From: an uncultured Clostridia bacterium
GTDB taxonomy: Bacteria; Bacillota; Clostridia; Christensenellales; CAG-138
Assembly: GCA_934633695.1 (NCBI GenBank)
Contig: CAKTYT010000013.1
Coordinates: 1-51,475 of the forward strand
Direction of reading: 5' to 3'
Length of the DNA: 51,475 nt
In this document: positions 31,673 through 40,022 of the stretch, piece after piece
How positions within the stretch are numbered: the first letter of the stretch is position 1
How the letters are laid out: each line of letters opens with the position of its first letter
Made by a program: the position numbers and the translations under genes
Notes under the pieces: generated by a model
Databases searched by the model: none
What the model was told of the DNA's origin: nothing
The model's input: only the letters and a program-made list of their open reading frames with translations

Positions 31673-33061
31673 TTACTTAATGAACAATTCGGTTTGTTTA
31701 TAGACATTGCCGCTGCCGAGAGTGATGACAATGTCGCCCTCATGTGCGTTTTGTTTCAGATAATCGTTTATTTCATCAAAGGTTGCGATGTATTTTGCAT
31801 TGTGACTGGTCTTGTTTATTGCCTCGACCATATCACGGGCGTGAACAATGCCCTCATCAACCTCTCTGCCGGGATAAATGTCAGGCACGAGAACTTCGTC
31901 GGCGAGTATGAAGCAGTCCACATTCTCAAGGAAGAGCGTCTTTGCGCGGGTGTAGCTGTTGCACTGGAAGACTACAAACATTTTTCCGTGCGGAGTACGC
32001 TTCCCGCAGTCAAGTGCAGCACGAATTTCTGCGGGGTGATGGGCATAATCGTGAAAGACTTTCACGCCATTACGTTCGCCATACAGTTCGAAGCGACGCT
32101 GAACGGATCGGAAGTGGGAGAGGGCCTCTGCAATAACGGACATCGGCGTTCCGTGAGAAAGCGAAACTACACTTGCGGCAACCGCATCAATGATGTTGTG
32201 CTTTCCGGGTACGTGAAGGACGATCCTGCCGAGGGATCCGCCTTTGTGCATAAGATCGAATGAGGCACAGCCAAGCTCATCAAAGCTGATATTTTCAGGG
32301 TAATAGTCGGGCGAAAATTCCTTTTCAAAGCCGTAGCTGAGTTTTCTGCCGTTAAATTCGCTCATAAGCATACGGACATGCTCGTCATCGCTGCACCCGA
32401 TAAACAAACCGCCTTCGGGCATACGCTCGACAAATTTGCGGAAGGCATTGACGATATTGTCCATGTTTTTAAAATAGTCGAGATGGTCGTTGTCGATGTT
32501 ATTGATCAGCACAACAGTTGGGTGGAGCGTCAGAAAACTTTCGACGTATTCGCATGCTTCAGTGATAAAGAGGTTGTGAGAACCAAGCTTCACTCCTCCG
32601 TGCAGAAAATCGACCATACCCCCTACATGGACGGTCGCATCCGAACCACTCACTGAGCTAATGATTGCAAGCATGGAAGTTATAGTCGTCTTGCCGTGGC
32701 AGCCTGCAATGCCGATAACGTCTTTGTACTTTTCGCTTATGATGCCGAGGGCGACCGAACGCTCAATCTCGGGTATGCCCAGTTCTCTTGCACGGATGCG
32801 TTCAGGGTTGTCGGGTTTGATTGCTGCAGAATAAATTACTGTATCACAGCCGTCAACGTTCTCCGCTCTCTGACCGATGATGACGGGAATGTTAAGCTCT
32901 TTCAGTCTCTCAGTAAACGGGGAAGTAGTGGAATCGGATCCCTGCACCTCGTATCCCATGGTATGAAGTATCTGTGCAAGCCCATTCATCGAACATCCGC
33001 CTATGCCGATGAAGTGAACCTTGCCCTTTATTGTCAAATTACTGCTTAGATTATCTGTCAT
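31673..33061 (-). CDS. murC: UDP-N-acetylmuramate--L-alanine ligase
   Basis: A 462-residue Mur ligase that adds L-alanine to UDP-MurNAc in the cytosol, the first peptide step of peptidoglycan synthesis. The Rossmann-like N-terminus has VHFIGIGGCSMNGLAQILHT (about residues 15-34). The ATP P-loop GCHGKTTITSML lies at about 118-129. The ENVD-x-CD and NNIDNDHLDYF segments (about 185) and a DYAHHPAEI motif (about 333) are typical of MurC. It has a good TATAAT promoter and converges on the aminopeptidase gene. Confidence 0.95.
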   Translation of the reverse strand: MTDNLSSNLTIKGKVHFIGIGGCSMNGLAQILHTMGYEVQGSDSTTSPFTERLKELNIPVIIGQRAENVDGCDTVIYSAAIKPDNPERIRARELGIPEIERSVALGIISEKYKDVIGIAGCHGKTTITSMLAIISSVSGSDATVHVGGMVDFLHGGVKLGSHNLFITEACEYVESFLTLHPTVVLINNIDNDHLDYFKNMDNIVNAFRKFVERMPEGGLFIGCSDDEHVRMLMSEFNGRKLSYGFEKEFSPDYYPENISFDELGCASFDLMHKGGSLGRIVLHVPGKHNIIDAVAASVVSLSHGTPMSVIAEALSHFRSVQRRFELYGERNGVKVFHDYAHHPAEIRAALDCGKRTPHGKMFVVFQCNSYTRAKTLFLENVDCFILADEVLVPDIYPGREVDEGIVHARDMVEAINKTSHNAKYIATFDEINDYLKQNAHEGDIVITLGSGNVYKQTELFIK

Positions 33062-33109
33062 AACAATTACATCCTTTTTGCTGCGGCTAACCGCAAGTTT
33101 ACGATAATT

Positions 33110-33138
33110 ATTATACTCTTTATTAAGGCTAATGGCAA
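33110..33138 (-). promoter_or_regulatory. Promoter of murC
   Basis: Minus strand TTGCCA (33138-33133), 17-bp spacer, perfect TATAAT (33115-33110). Confidence 0.75.
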
Positions 33139-33221
33139 CCGCTATTCGCTAAATAATTCAGATTTATCTGAAAAAAAAGGAAAAATGGGCGAATTTTCCG
33201 AAATTTTTGTCAGAAAAACTA

Positions 33222-33250
33222 TTGACAAAATCGGTTAGAGGTGTTAAACT
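33222..33250 (+). promoter_or_regulatory. Promoter of the feo operon
   Basis: Perfect TTGACA (33222-33227), 17-bp spacer, TAAACT (33245-33250). Two inverted repeats lie just downstream. Confidence 0.8.
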
Positions 33251-33257
33251 GTACATT

Positions 33258-33275
33258 GGTTAGAGAAGTCTAACC
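33258..33275. promoter_or_regulatory. Iron-regulator operator candidate 1
   Basis: GGTTAG-N6-CTAACC, an inverted repeat just after the likely feo transcription start. The half-sites resemble DtxR/IdeR-type boxes (TTAGGTTAG...CTAACCTAA). Binding there by an Fe(II)-loaded repressor would block feo. Confidence 0.65.
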
Positions 33276-33291
33276 ATATTTTAAGATTTAG

Positions 33292-33309
33292 AGTTAGTTT
33301 AAACTAACT
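33292..33309. promoter_or_regulatory. Iron-regulator operator candidate 2
   Basis: AGTTAGTTTAAACTAACT, an 18-bp perfect palindrome with the same TTAG/CTAA half-sites, in the feo leader. Confidence 0.65.
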
Positions 33310-33347
33310 GAATAAACGGGTGAATGCCCAAAGGAGGAAAAACAAAG

Positions 33348-33560
33348 ATGATGCCGCTTACATTTGCTAATATTGGTGAAGAGAATGTCATAAGGCGAAT
33401 TGGAGGAAATCCCGAAACAAAGAAGCATTTTGAGGATTTGGGGTTTGTCGCCGGCGGAACAGTTACTGTCGTTGCCTCAATGGGTGGAAATGTAATTGTC
33501 AAAGTTAAAGAGTCACGAGTCGCAATCAGCGAGGAGATGGCAGGAAAAATAATGATTTAA
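33348..33560 (+). CDS. feoA: FeoA-type protein (first copy)
   Basis: A 70-residue SH3-like FeoA protein with MPLTFANIGEENVIRRIGGN, then LGFVAGGTVTVVASMGGNVI and the terminal VAISEEMAGKIMI. FeoA proteins help the FeoB ferrous iron transporter, probably at its cytosolic face. Start chosen at 33348: AGGAGG lies 11 nt upstream, and the ATG at 33324 would put this ribosome site inside the gene. First gene of the feo operon. Confidence 0.9.
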   Translation: MMPLTFANIGEENVIRRIGGNPETKKHFEDLGFVAGGTVTVVASMGGNVIVKVKESRVAISEEMAGKIMI

Positions 33561-33581
33561 CGTGAAGCAAGGAGGAAGATT

Positions 33582-33803
33582 ATGAAAACGCTCAGAGCTG
33601 TTAAGGTTGGCGAAACTGCAAAAGTAGTGAGGCTCCATGGGGAAGGTGCGGTCAAACGCCGCATAATGGATATGGGCATCACCAAGGGCACAGAGGTTTA
33701 TGTCCGCAAGGTTGCTCCGCTTGGAGACCCGATTGAAGTGACTGTCCGTGGTTATGAGTTGAGTCTGCGTCGTGCAGATACGGACATGATTGAAGTCGAA
33801 TAA
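33582..33803 (+). CDS. feoA: FeoA-type protein (second copy)
   Basis: A 73-residue FeoA paralogue with VGETAKVVRLHGEGAVKRRI, MDMGITKGTEVYVRKVAPLG and DPIEVTVRGYELSLRRADTD, which is the canonical FeoA core. It lies 21 bp after the first FeoA with an AAGGAGG ribosome site. Two FeoA proteins before FeoB are common in Clostridia. Confidence 0.95.
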   Translation: MKTLRAVKVGETAKVVRLHGEGAVKRRIMDMGITKGTEVYVRKVAPLGDPIEVTVRGYELSLRRADTDMIEVE

Positions 33804-33816
33804 TTTTTGTTTATTA

Positions 33817-33832
33817 GTTAGATATATCTAAC
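33817..33832. promoter_or_regulatory. Iron-regulator operator candidate 3, upstream of feoB
   Basis: GTTAGATATATCTAAC, a 16-bp perfect palindrome directly before the feoB ribosome site. No new promoter is evident, so it may act as a roadblock or serve an internal start. Confidence 0.6.
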
Positions 33833-33849
33833 GAGGGAGGAGCGATAAT

Positions 33850-36342
33850 ATGGCTAATCAATTGAGAATTGCCCTTGCGGGCAATCCGAACAGCGGAAAG
33901 ACAACGCTGTTCAATGCACTGACTGGTTCGAACCAGTTTGTCGGCAACTGGCCCGGCGTAACTGTTGAGAAGAAGGAAGGTAAGCTCAAAAAACATGATA
34001 ATGTTGTGATTATGGACTTGCCGGGTATCTATTCACTCTCACCTTATACGCTTGAAGAGGTAGTTTCGAGGAACTACCTTATCAACGAAAGGCCCGATGC
34101 AATACTGAACATTATTGACGGAACAAACCTTGAAAGAAATCTCTATTTGACAACTCAGCTTACTGAGCTTGGCATTCCCGTTGTCGTTGCAATCAACATG
34201 ATTGATATTGTCCGCAAGAATGGGGACAGGATCAATCTTAAGGAGCTTTCAAGACAGCTTGGCTGTGAAATCGTTGAAATCTCCGCTCTTAAGGGCGAAG
34301 GCGTTATTGATGCGGCTGAGGCGGCCATAAAGGCAGCACAGTGTGCAAAGACAGTTCCGATGCATACTTTTTCGGGTCCTGTTGAGCACGCAATTGCTCA
34401 TATTGAAGAGGCGGCAGTTCATAACATGCCGCTTGAACAGCAGCGTTGGTATGCAATAAAGATTTTTGAGCGTGACGACAAGGTTTTGCAGCAGCTCAGC
34501 CTTTCTGCAGATGTGCAGAAGCATATTGAGCAGGATATCAAAGCAGCTGAAAAGGAACTCGATGATGATGCAGAGAGCATAATCACCAATGAACGCTATG
34601 TTTACATTGCAGAGATAATCAAGAGCTGCTATAAGAAAAAGAATGTGGGCAAGCTCACGACCTCGGATAAGATTGATAAAATTGTCACAAACAGGTGGCT
34701 CGGTCTTCCGATTTTTGCTGCGGTAATGTTCCTTGTGTACTACCTTGCAATGGTAACTGTCGGTGCTGCGGCGACGGATTGGGCTAATGACGGACTGTTT
34801 GGAGATGGTTGGCATCTGCTGGGCATAGGCTCGAAAGCGTATGCAGCCGTTTCGGATGATTACACTGCTGCAACCGAAGCAATTGATGCTTTTATCGGGC
34901 TTGATACCGGAGCGGAAGATTTTGATGCGGAAAAGAAGCTCGAAGAAATGAAAGCATTTACTCCGACTTCTGACTCTGCTGTTTGCGAGGTCGAGGATGA
35001 AGAAACCTTGGCAATCAATGAAATGACTGCGTATTATGATAAAATCCCCGACAATGCAAATGAAGATGAGACAGTTGCAATGACATATGTTGAAGCTGTT
35101 GAATACATTGAAGCAAACGGGTTTGATGAACCCGACCCCGCTGATTACGGCGTATGGGTACCCGGTATCCCGGTACTGGTCGGCAATGCACTTGAGAAGG
35201 CAAATGCTGCCGATTGGCTCAGCGGACTTATCCTTGACGGTATAATCGGCGGTGTAGGTGCAGTTCTCGGCTTTGTACCTCAGATGCTCGTTCTCTTCCT
35301 TCTGCTTGCGATCCTCGAAGCATGCGGCTACATGGCTCGTATTGCATTCGTTCTTGACAGAATATTCCGCAAGTTTGGACTTTCCGGTAAGAGCTTTATC
35401 CCGATGCTCATCGGTACGGGCTGCGGCGTTCCCGGCATTATGGCTTCAAGGACGATTGAGAATGAACGCGACAGGCGAATGACGATAATGACAACAACTT
35501 TCATTCCTTGCGGAGCGAAGATTCCCTTTATCGGAATGATTGCAGGTGCTATATTCCACAATTCGCCGTGGGTTGCAACTTCTGCGTACTTCATCGGCAT
35601 GGCGGCGATAGTAATCTCCGGTATCATTCTCAAGAAGACAAAGATGTTTGCAGGAGATCCTGCTCCGTTCGTTATGGAGCTTCCCGCATACCATTGGCCC
35701 ACTGTTTCCAACGTTCTTCGTTCAATGTGGGAGCGTGGCTGGAGCTTTATCAAGAAGGCAGGCACGATTATTCTTCTCTCAACCATTCTCGTATGGTTCA
35801 CTTCCTATTTTGGAGTTGTTGACGGAGCATTCCGTATGCTTGGCGAAGAAGAACTTGATAAGTCGATTCTTGCCTTTGTCGGCAACTGCATTGCATGGAT
35901 ATTCAAGCCTCTCGGTTGGGGAACATGGCAGGCAACCGTTGCTTCCATTACCGGTCTTGTTGCAAAGGAAAACATTGTCGGCACAATGGGTATTCTCTAC
36001 GGCGGCGGAGAGGGTACGGTTTACCAGACCATCGCAGCAGCGTTCAGCGGAATCACCGGATATTCCTTCTTGGTATTCAACCTGTTGTGTGCACCCTGCT
36101 TTGCTGCAATCGGTGCAATAAAGCGTGAGATGAACAACAGCAAGTGGACATGGTTCGCAATTGCATATCAGTGCGGTTTCGCCTATGTCATTGCTCTGAT
36201 GATTACTCAGTTCGGTAATCTCTTCACTGGGCATGCAAACATTATCGGCGTGATAGTCGCTGCGGCATTCCTTGTAGGAATCGTTTATATGCTGTTCAAA
36301 CCCTATAAGGAATCGAACAGGCTTGTGACGAAAAGCAGATAA
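33850..36342 (+). CDS. feoB: Ferrous iron transporter FeoB
   Basis: An 830-residue polytopic Fe(II) importer. The N-terminal G domain has G1 GNPNSGKTTLFNALTGSNQF, a switch segment GNWPGVTVEKKEG, G3 DLPGIYSL and G4 INMID. A helical GDI-like region precedes the membrane part. Gate motifs include MLIGTGCGVPGIMASRTIEN and TTTFIPCGAKIPFIGMI. The protein is about 100 residues longer than many FeoBs because of an acidic insert after the first transmembrane helix (about residues 315-435), predicted to be extracellular. An AGGAGCG ribosome site is 6 nt upstream. It is co-transcribed with the two FeoA genes and the Cys-rich partner. Confidence 0.95.
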   Translation: MANQLRIALAGNPNSGKTTLFNALTGSNQFVGNWPGVTVEKKEGKLKKHDNVVIMDLPGIYSLSPYTLEEVVSRNYLINERPDAILNIIDGTNLERNLYLTTQLTELGIPVVVAINMIDIVRKNGDRINLKELSRQLGCEIVEISALKGEGVIDAAEAAIKAAQCAKTVPMHTFSGPVEHAIAHIEEAAVHNMPLEQQRWYAIKIFERDDKVLQQLSLSADVQKHIEQDIKAAEKELDDDAESIITNERYVYIAEIIKSCYKKKNVGKLTTSDKIDKIVTNRWLGLPIFAAVMFLVYYLAMVTVGAAATDWANDGLFGDGWHLLGIGSKAYAAVSDDYTAATEAIDAFIGLDTGAEDFDAEKKLEEMKAFTPTSDSAVCEVEDEETLAINEMTAYYDKIPDNANEDETVAMTYVEAVEYIEANGFDEPDPADYGVWVPGIPVLVGNALEKANAADWLSGLILDGIIGGVGAVLGFVPQMLVLFLLLAILEACGYMARIAFVLDRIFRKFGLSGKSFIPMLIGTGCGVPGIMASRTIENERDRRMTIMTTTFIPCGAKIPFIGMIAGAIFHNSPWVATSAYFIGMAAIVISGIILKKTKMFAGDPAPFVMELPAYHWPTVSNVLRSMWERGWSFIKKAGTIILLSTILVWFTSYFGVVDGAFRMLGEEELDKSILAFVGNCIAWIFKPLGWGTWQATVASITGLVAKENIVGTMGILYGGGEGTVYQTIAAAFSGITGYSFLVFNLLCAPCFAAIGAIKREMNNSKWTWFAIAYQCGFAYVIALMITQFGNLFTGHANIIGVIVAAAFLVGIVYMLFKPYKESNRLVTKSR

Positions 36343-36380
36343 CAGAAAAATCAAAAGCAAAGCGAAAGGAGTGATTTTCA

Positions 36381-36566
36381 ATGTTCGAATGGCTGGTAAA
36401 TAATCTCGGTACAATCGTTATCTCCGCACTGCTGCTTGCAACCGTCGTGCTTGTGATATGCAGCATGGTAAGGCAGAAGAGGAAAGGAAAATCCTCCTGC
36501 GGATGCAACTGTGCAAGCTGTGCATTGCACGGTCAGTGCCATACGGCAGCATCGAAACGGGAATAA
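36381..36566 (+). CDS. FeoB-associated Cys-rich membrane protein
   Basis: A 61-residue small membrane protein: one N-terminal helix (GTIVISALLLATVVLVICSM), a basic stop (RQKRKGK), then a Cys-rich tail SSCGCNCASCALHGQCH. This matches the FeoB-associated family (PF12669) usually found at the end of clostridial feo operons. A metal-binding role is likely but unproven. The AAAGGAG ribosome site is present. Confidence 0.9.
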   Translation: MFEWLVNNLGTIVISALLLATVVLVICSMVRQKRKGKSSCGCNCASCALHGQCHTAASKRE

Positions 36567-36593
36567 TTCCGAAACAAGCGATTTGCATAGGAA

Positions 36594-36626
36594 AGGGACG
36601 GAGAAAAAATCCGTCCCTGTTTCTTT
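36594..36626 (+). terminator. Terminator of the feo operon
   Basis: A 9-bp stem AGGGACGGA/TCCGTCCCT (36594-36602, 36610-36618) followed by GTTTCTTT. It may also serve the converging DUF5662 gene. Confidence 0.85.
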
Positions 36627-37200
36627 AATAATCTGAATGCTTGTCCTTTAATAAATCTGTGCGTATGTATCGGAAAGTGGCCTCTTCGCCTTCATCCTTC
36701 AGCATTACCAGCAGCTTTTCAAGCAGATCTGAAGTTTCAGGGTGGATACGACGTCTGTGTTTCGCCCTCATGAAGTAGTCATAGGGAGCGTCCGAAGTGT
36801 AATCGGCACCCTTATAAATTTTACTGGCTCCAACGCGATCGCAAAACATTTCAACAACGTAACGCTTGGGCATCTTGACAGGAGACATTTCTTTCGTTAT
36901 CGGGTCATAGTCAGTCCAGTATTCAAAGTGATGCTTGTTGCGTCCCTTATGGTGCATCCATGCATAGGAAAAGCCATAATCCTGACGTTCGAGTTCATTT
37001 GGACTCCGCGTGCCGACATAATGCCTCGCACTGGGGATAAATTCAGTCGGAGAATATTTTGACAGATCATGCCTCAACCCCTGCAGTGGTATACCTGCCC
37101 GAAAGCAATTCTTTATGACCTCGTGACGATGCCTTGTTATCGTTTTGAAATGCTTAATCGGATGACTTTTCAGCTTCATCGTGGTTTTCACCTGGTACAT
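36625..37200 (-). CDS. DUF5662 family protein
   Basis: A 191-residue cytosolic protein rich in His and Tyr. Motifs: RHRHEVIKNCFRAGI, GLRHDLSKYSPTEF, SYAWMHHKGRNKHHFEYWTD and VEMFCDRVGASKIYKG. The spaced HD and HH pairs look like an HD-type metal site, in line with the DUF5662 family, whose function is unknown to me. The start at 37200 is chosen for AAGGA 8 nt upstream. It overlaps the end of the AI-2E family gene by 47 bp, so the two are on one transcript. Confidence 0.75.
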   Translation of the reverse strand: MYQVKTTMKLKSHPIKHFKTITRHRHEVIKNCFRAGIPLQGLRHDLSKYSPTEFIPSARHYVGTRSPNELERQDYGFSYAWMHHKGRNKHHFEYWTDYDPITKEMSPVKMPKRYVVEMFCDRVGASKIYKGADYTSDAPYDYFMRAKHRRRIHPETSDLLEKLLVMLKDEGEEATFRYIRTDLLKDKHSDY

Positions 37201-38416
37201 TTTTCTTATCCTTCTTTCGCTTCCTTTTAAGTTTGTGTCCGCGCAAATCGTATGCAACCTCCGGAATACTGTCCACAATCGGTATTCCTTTCTGCTTTGC
37301 CCGTGCATTTGTCCAATCACTGATGAGCCTGTAAATTACGGCAGTTGTCGGAACGGCAAGGAGCAGACCGATAAAACCGAAAAGCCCACCGCCGATAACA
37401 ATTGCACCAAGGACCCATACGCTTGAAAGTCCGATTGCACCGCCGACAACATGGGGATAGACGAAGTTGTTGTCAATTTGTTGGATGATAATGACTAGTG
37501 CAACAAACCACAGCACGAGAGCCGGCCTGTCGGGGGACATCATGAGAATAATAAAAGCACTCGGAACGGTGCTGAGCCACGGACCCAAAATAGGAATCAA
37601 TGCAAATACGGCAATGAAAACGCTTATCATTTCGGGCAGCGGCATTGAGAAAATTCGCATACCGATGTAGCAGAGCAGCCCGATTATGGAGCAGCTGACG
37701 AGCTGACCTGAGAAATAACCGCGGAATGTTGTATTTGCCAATGTGCAGGTTTTGAGAAATTTTTCCGATTTTTCCTGACTCAAACATGCACGGATGAACC
37801 TTCGCATGTGTGCAAGCAATTTTTCTTTTTCAAACAGAAGGTAAATACTAAACACGAGTGAGAGTAGTATTTTTGCAATAACGCCGACAGCATCAAAGGT
37901 GTAATTGAGCAGCTTAGGAATCAAAGCAGTGATAAACTCCTGGATTTTTGCAAGGAGCGTTTCCGATATTTCAACGGCACGTGCAGTTACTTCCTGGTTG
38001 AGGTTGAGGTTCTCCCAGAAATGGACGGCCCAGTCAACGATGCTGCTATAGTAGGTTTCAAAATTTAAAATGAGCAGCCTTATGCTGTCAATAACCTTAG
38101 GTATGACGAGCCATGACAGGAGGACCCATATACCGAAAACGATAACGATTCCCGATACATTCGAGACTGTTTTGCCAACCCCACGTATTTTATCAGAACG
38201 TTTTTTGAAGAATAATGTGAAAATGACTGTTGCAACGAGGTTGACGATGTATGCAACGGCAATACCCAGGAGTATTGGGGTGAGGACGCCGATGATCTTG
38301 CTGACAATGCCGCGTATGACAGAAAAATTTTCGAGCAATTCATAGAATGCTATGGAAACAATCGCAACAAAGAGATACGCCCTTGTCGCTCTGAAAAATG
38401 TTTTGATTTTATTCAA
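37154..38416 (-). CDS. AI-2E family (TqsA/PerM-like) membrane transporter
   Basis: A 420-residue protein with about 7-8 transmembrane helices in the AI-2E exporter family pattern: two N-terminal helices, a soluble stretch with KVIDSIRLLILNFETYYSSI, and the family motif region IPILGPWLSTVPSAFIILMM followed by QQIDNNFVYPHVVGGAIGLS. A basic C-terminal tail (KRKRKKDKK) follows. Substrate unknown; distant members export AI-2 or act as Na+/H+ antiporters. The most likely start is TTG at 38416 with AAGGAG 8 nt upstream, overlapping the udk stop by 8 bp. Confidence 0.85.
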   Translation of the reverse strand: MNKIKTFFRATRAYLFVAIVSIAFYELLENFSVIRGIVSKIIGVLTPILLGIAVAYIVNLVATVIFTLFFKKRSDKIRGVGKTVSNVSGIVIVFGIWVLLSWLVIPKVIDSIRLLILNFETYYSSIVDWAVHFWENLNLNQEVTARAVEISETLLAKIQEFITALIPKLLNYTFDAVGVIAKILLSLVFSIYLLFEKEKLLAHMRRFIRACLSQEKSEKFLKTCTLANTTFRGYFSGQLVSCSIIGLLCYIGMRIFSMPLPEMISVFIAVFALIPILGPWLSTVPSAFIILMMSPDRPALVLWFVALVIIIQQIDNNFVYPHVVGGAIGLSSVWVLGAIVIGGGLFGFIGLLLAVPTTAVIYRLISDWTNARAKQKGIPIVDSIPEVAYDLRGHKLKRKRKKDKKNVPGENHDEAEKSSD

Positions 38417-39050
38417 CCCTGCTGCTCCTTTTTCCTGAAAGACTGTTGGCGGCATATAGTGCAATAAGCTGTACTGCACGTTCATTCCTGCCGTCGCGGA
38501 TGGTTATGTCCGCATCGCTGATATAGTTTCGTATGTAGCGATCGAACGCCGGCTTGACAGTCAGTTCGTATTGGCGGAATATGCCGGCAATATCCCTACT
38601 GCGTTCAACAACGTCACGCTTGGCTCGTCTCATAAGGCATATATCAGAATCGACGTCAACGTAGATCTTCAAATCCATTAGACCAAGAAGGTCGCTGTCA
38701 TAAAAAAGGTGAATGCCTTCAAGAATGAGAATATCGGGCGGGAAAATTTTTTCGTGCCTGTCCGAACGCAGATGGGTGCCGAAATCGTAGTGCTTTGCTT
38801 CGATGCTTCTGCCTTCAGACAATGCGATGATGTCATTACGCATTTCCTCGAAGTCAAACGCAGACGGCACATCATAGTCAAGGCCGATGCGTTCCTCAAA
38901 AGCAAGGTCGGGATGGTTACTGTAATAACAGTCTTGTGAGATGACCTGAACGCGAAGGGATGGGAAATGCCTTGTTATATACTTCTCAACGTTCATTGAC
39001 AGAGTTGTTTTTCCACTGCAGCTCCCACCGCATATTCCGATAATTATCAT
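38409..39050 (-). CDS. udk: Uridine kinase-like phosphoribulokinase-family protein
   Basis: A 213-residue P-loop kinase with the Walker A GICGGSCSGKTTL near residue 5, SQDCYYSNHPDL (about residue 38), the FDFEEM segment and ILILEGIHLFYDSDLLGL near 108. Then come IYVDVDSDICLMRRAKRDVV and ERSRDI, with the Arg-rich lid. This is the uridine kinase layout that phosphorylates uridine and cytidine. The ribosome site is GGAGG 7 nt upstream of the start. A TATAAT lies about 35 bp before it but has no clear -35. It leads a three-gene run. Confidence 0.88.
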   Translation of the reverse strand: MIIIGICGGSCSGKTTLSMNVEKYITRHFPSLRVQVISQDCYYSNHPDLAFEERIGLDYDVPSAFDFEEMRNDIIALSEGRSIEAKHYDFGTHLRSDRHEKIFPPDILILEGIHLFYDSDLLGLMDLKIYVDVDSDICLMRRAKRDVVERSRDIAGIFRQYELTVKPAFDRYIRNYISDADITIRDGRNERAVQLIALYAANSLSGKRSSRVE

Positions 39051-39103
39051 TTGCAGCCTCCGTTGGTTTCATTCGATTATAAAAAAAGTCTTAAGACAGT
39101 TGT

Positions 39104-39117
39104 ATTTCCCGGGAAAT
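39104..39117. repeat. 14-bp palindrome ATTTCCCGGGAAAT, copy 2
   Basis: Identical to 13735-13748; sits between the NlpC/P60 gene and udk. Confidence 0.6.
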
Positions 39118-39121
39118 AAGT

Positions 39122-39790
39122 TCAATTGCCGCTTGCTGCGAGAAAAGCAGGCCGTCTAAAGTAAATGAACTCATCGCCGCAGTTTGAAACGACAACACGA
39201 TTCATCGTATTGGAGCAGTGTGCAATCAGGGGTTCTCCGCTTTCAAGAAAGCCAACACAAATACCAATGTGGTTGCCTTTGTTTCCGGGGTATTTATTGA
39301 TAAAGGCTATGTCTCCGAGACGAACGTCTCTTTTTGAAATCGGAGAAGACTTGTCCCACTGGTTCCATGTGCCGTTTCCTAGTGAATCGATCATTTCCTG
39401 CTTAGTGTGACCAAGCTGAATATAGCACCAGCTGACAAAGCCGGAGCAGTCGAGTCCAAAGGGCTGCTCGGTATCACTTGTGCTGTGACCGGGACTTGTG
39501 ACAAGCCTCATCTCGCCCCAGTTGTCGTCCCAACCGATTTTATAACTCTTTCCGCCCCAAAAGTAAGTCACTTTTCCAACGAGCGAAAGTGCAGATTCAA
39601 CAAATATACGCTGCTCTTCGCAATTGTATTCGTTGCCTTTGGTGTTTGCGGCAATTTCATCTTCAGAAAGCACATAATATTCAGGAACGGAACAGATTTT
39701 GATGGTTAAAAGTACGGCTGCAACTATCAGCAGTAATGCAGAGACAGAAAGCACAATGCGTGTCTTTTTGTTATTGAGGTTTATCTTCAT
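39122..39790 (-). CDS. Membrane-anchored NlpC/P60 peptidoglycan hydrolase
   Basis: A 222-residue protein with one N-terminal membrane helix (about 11-31) and an extracellular NlpC/P60 domain (about 57-215). The catalytic triad is readable: Cys115 in FGLDCSGFVSW, His174 in GNHIGICVG and probably His191 in IAHCSN. These enzymes cut the gamma-D-Glu-diaminopimelate bond of peptidoglycan stems. A YFWGG segment (about residue 76) is the family's helical entry motif. The start has GGAAGGAG upstream. Confidence 0.88.
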   Translation of the reverse strand: MKINLNNKKTRIVLSVSALLLIVAAVLLTIKICSVPEYYVLSEDEIAANTKGNEYNCEEQRIFVESALSLVGKVTYFWGGKSYKIGWDDNWGEMRLVTSPGHSTSDTEQPFGLDCSGFVSWCYIQLGHTKQEMIDSLGNGTWNQWDKSSPISKRDVRLGDIAFINKYPGNKGNHIGICVGFLESGEPLIAHCSNTMNRVVVSNCGDEFIYFRRPAFLAASGN

Positions 39791-39934
39791 GGAAGCTCCT
39801 TCCGAAATTTGAATTTATTTCTCTGCAAAATTTTACCACAGCTTTCGGCGGGTTTCAATCCCGAAAACGCGGGATGAACTGAGGGACATGTGTCATTGAT
39901 GGTGTAAATAATTTTAATTTATTCGCATAGAGAC

Positions 39935-39963
39935 TTGAATTTTTCATTAAAAAGTGTTAATAT
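39935..39963 (+). promoter_or_regulatory. Promoter of the rpiR-led operon
   Basis: TTGAAT (39935-39940), 17-bp spacer, TAATAT (39958-39963) preceded by TGT, an extended -10. Confidence 0.7.
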
Positions 39964-40022
39964 ATCACAACGATGGTATTACACTGACCAGACGATCCTA
40001 TATGTAAATTTGGAGGCAAGAT

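Noticed and set aside
35779..36414. 211-codon minus-strand frame over the feoB end
   Set aside because: It covers feoB and the Cys-rich gene, both clear family members.
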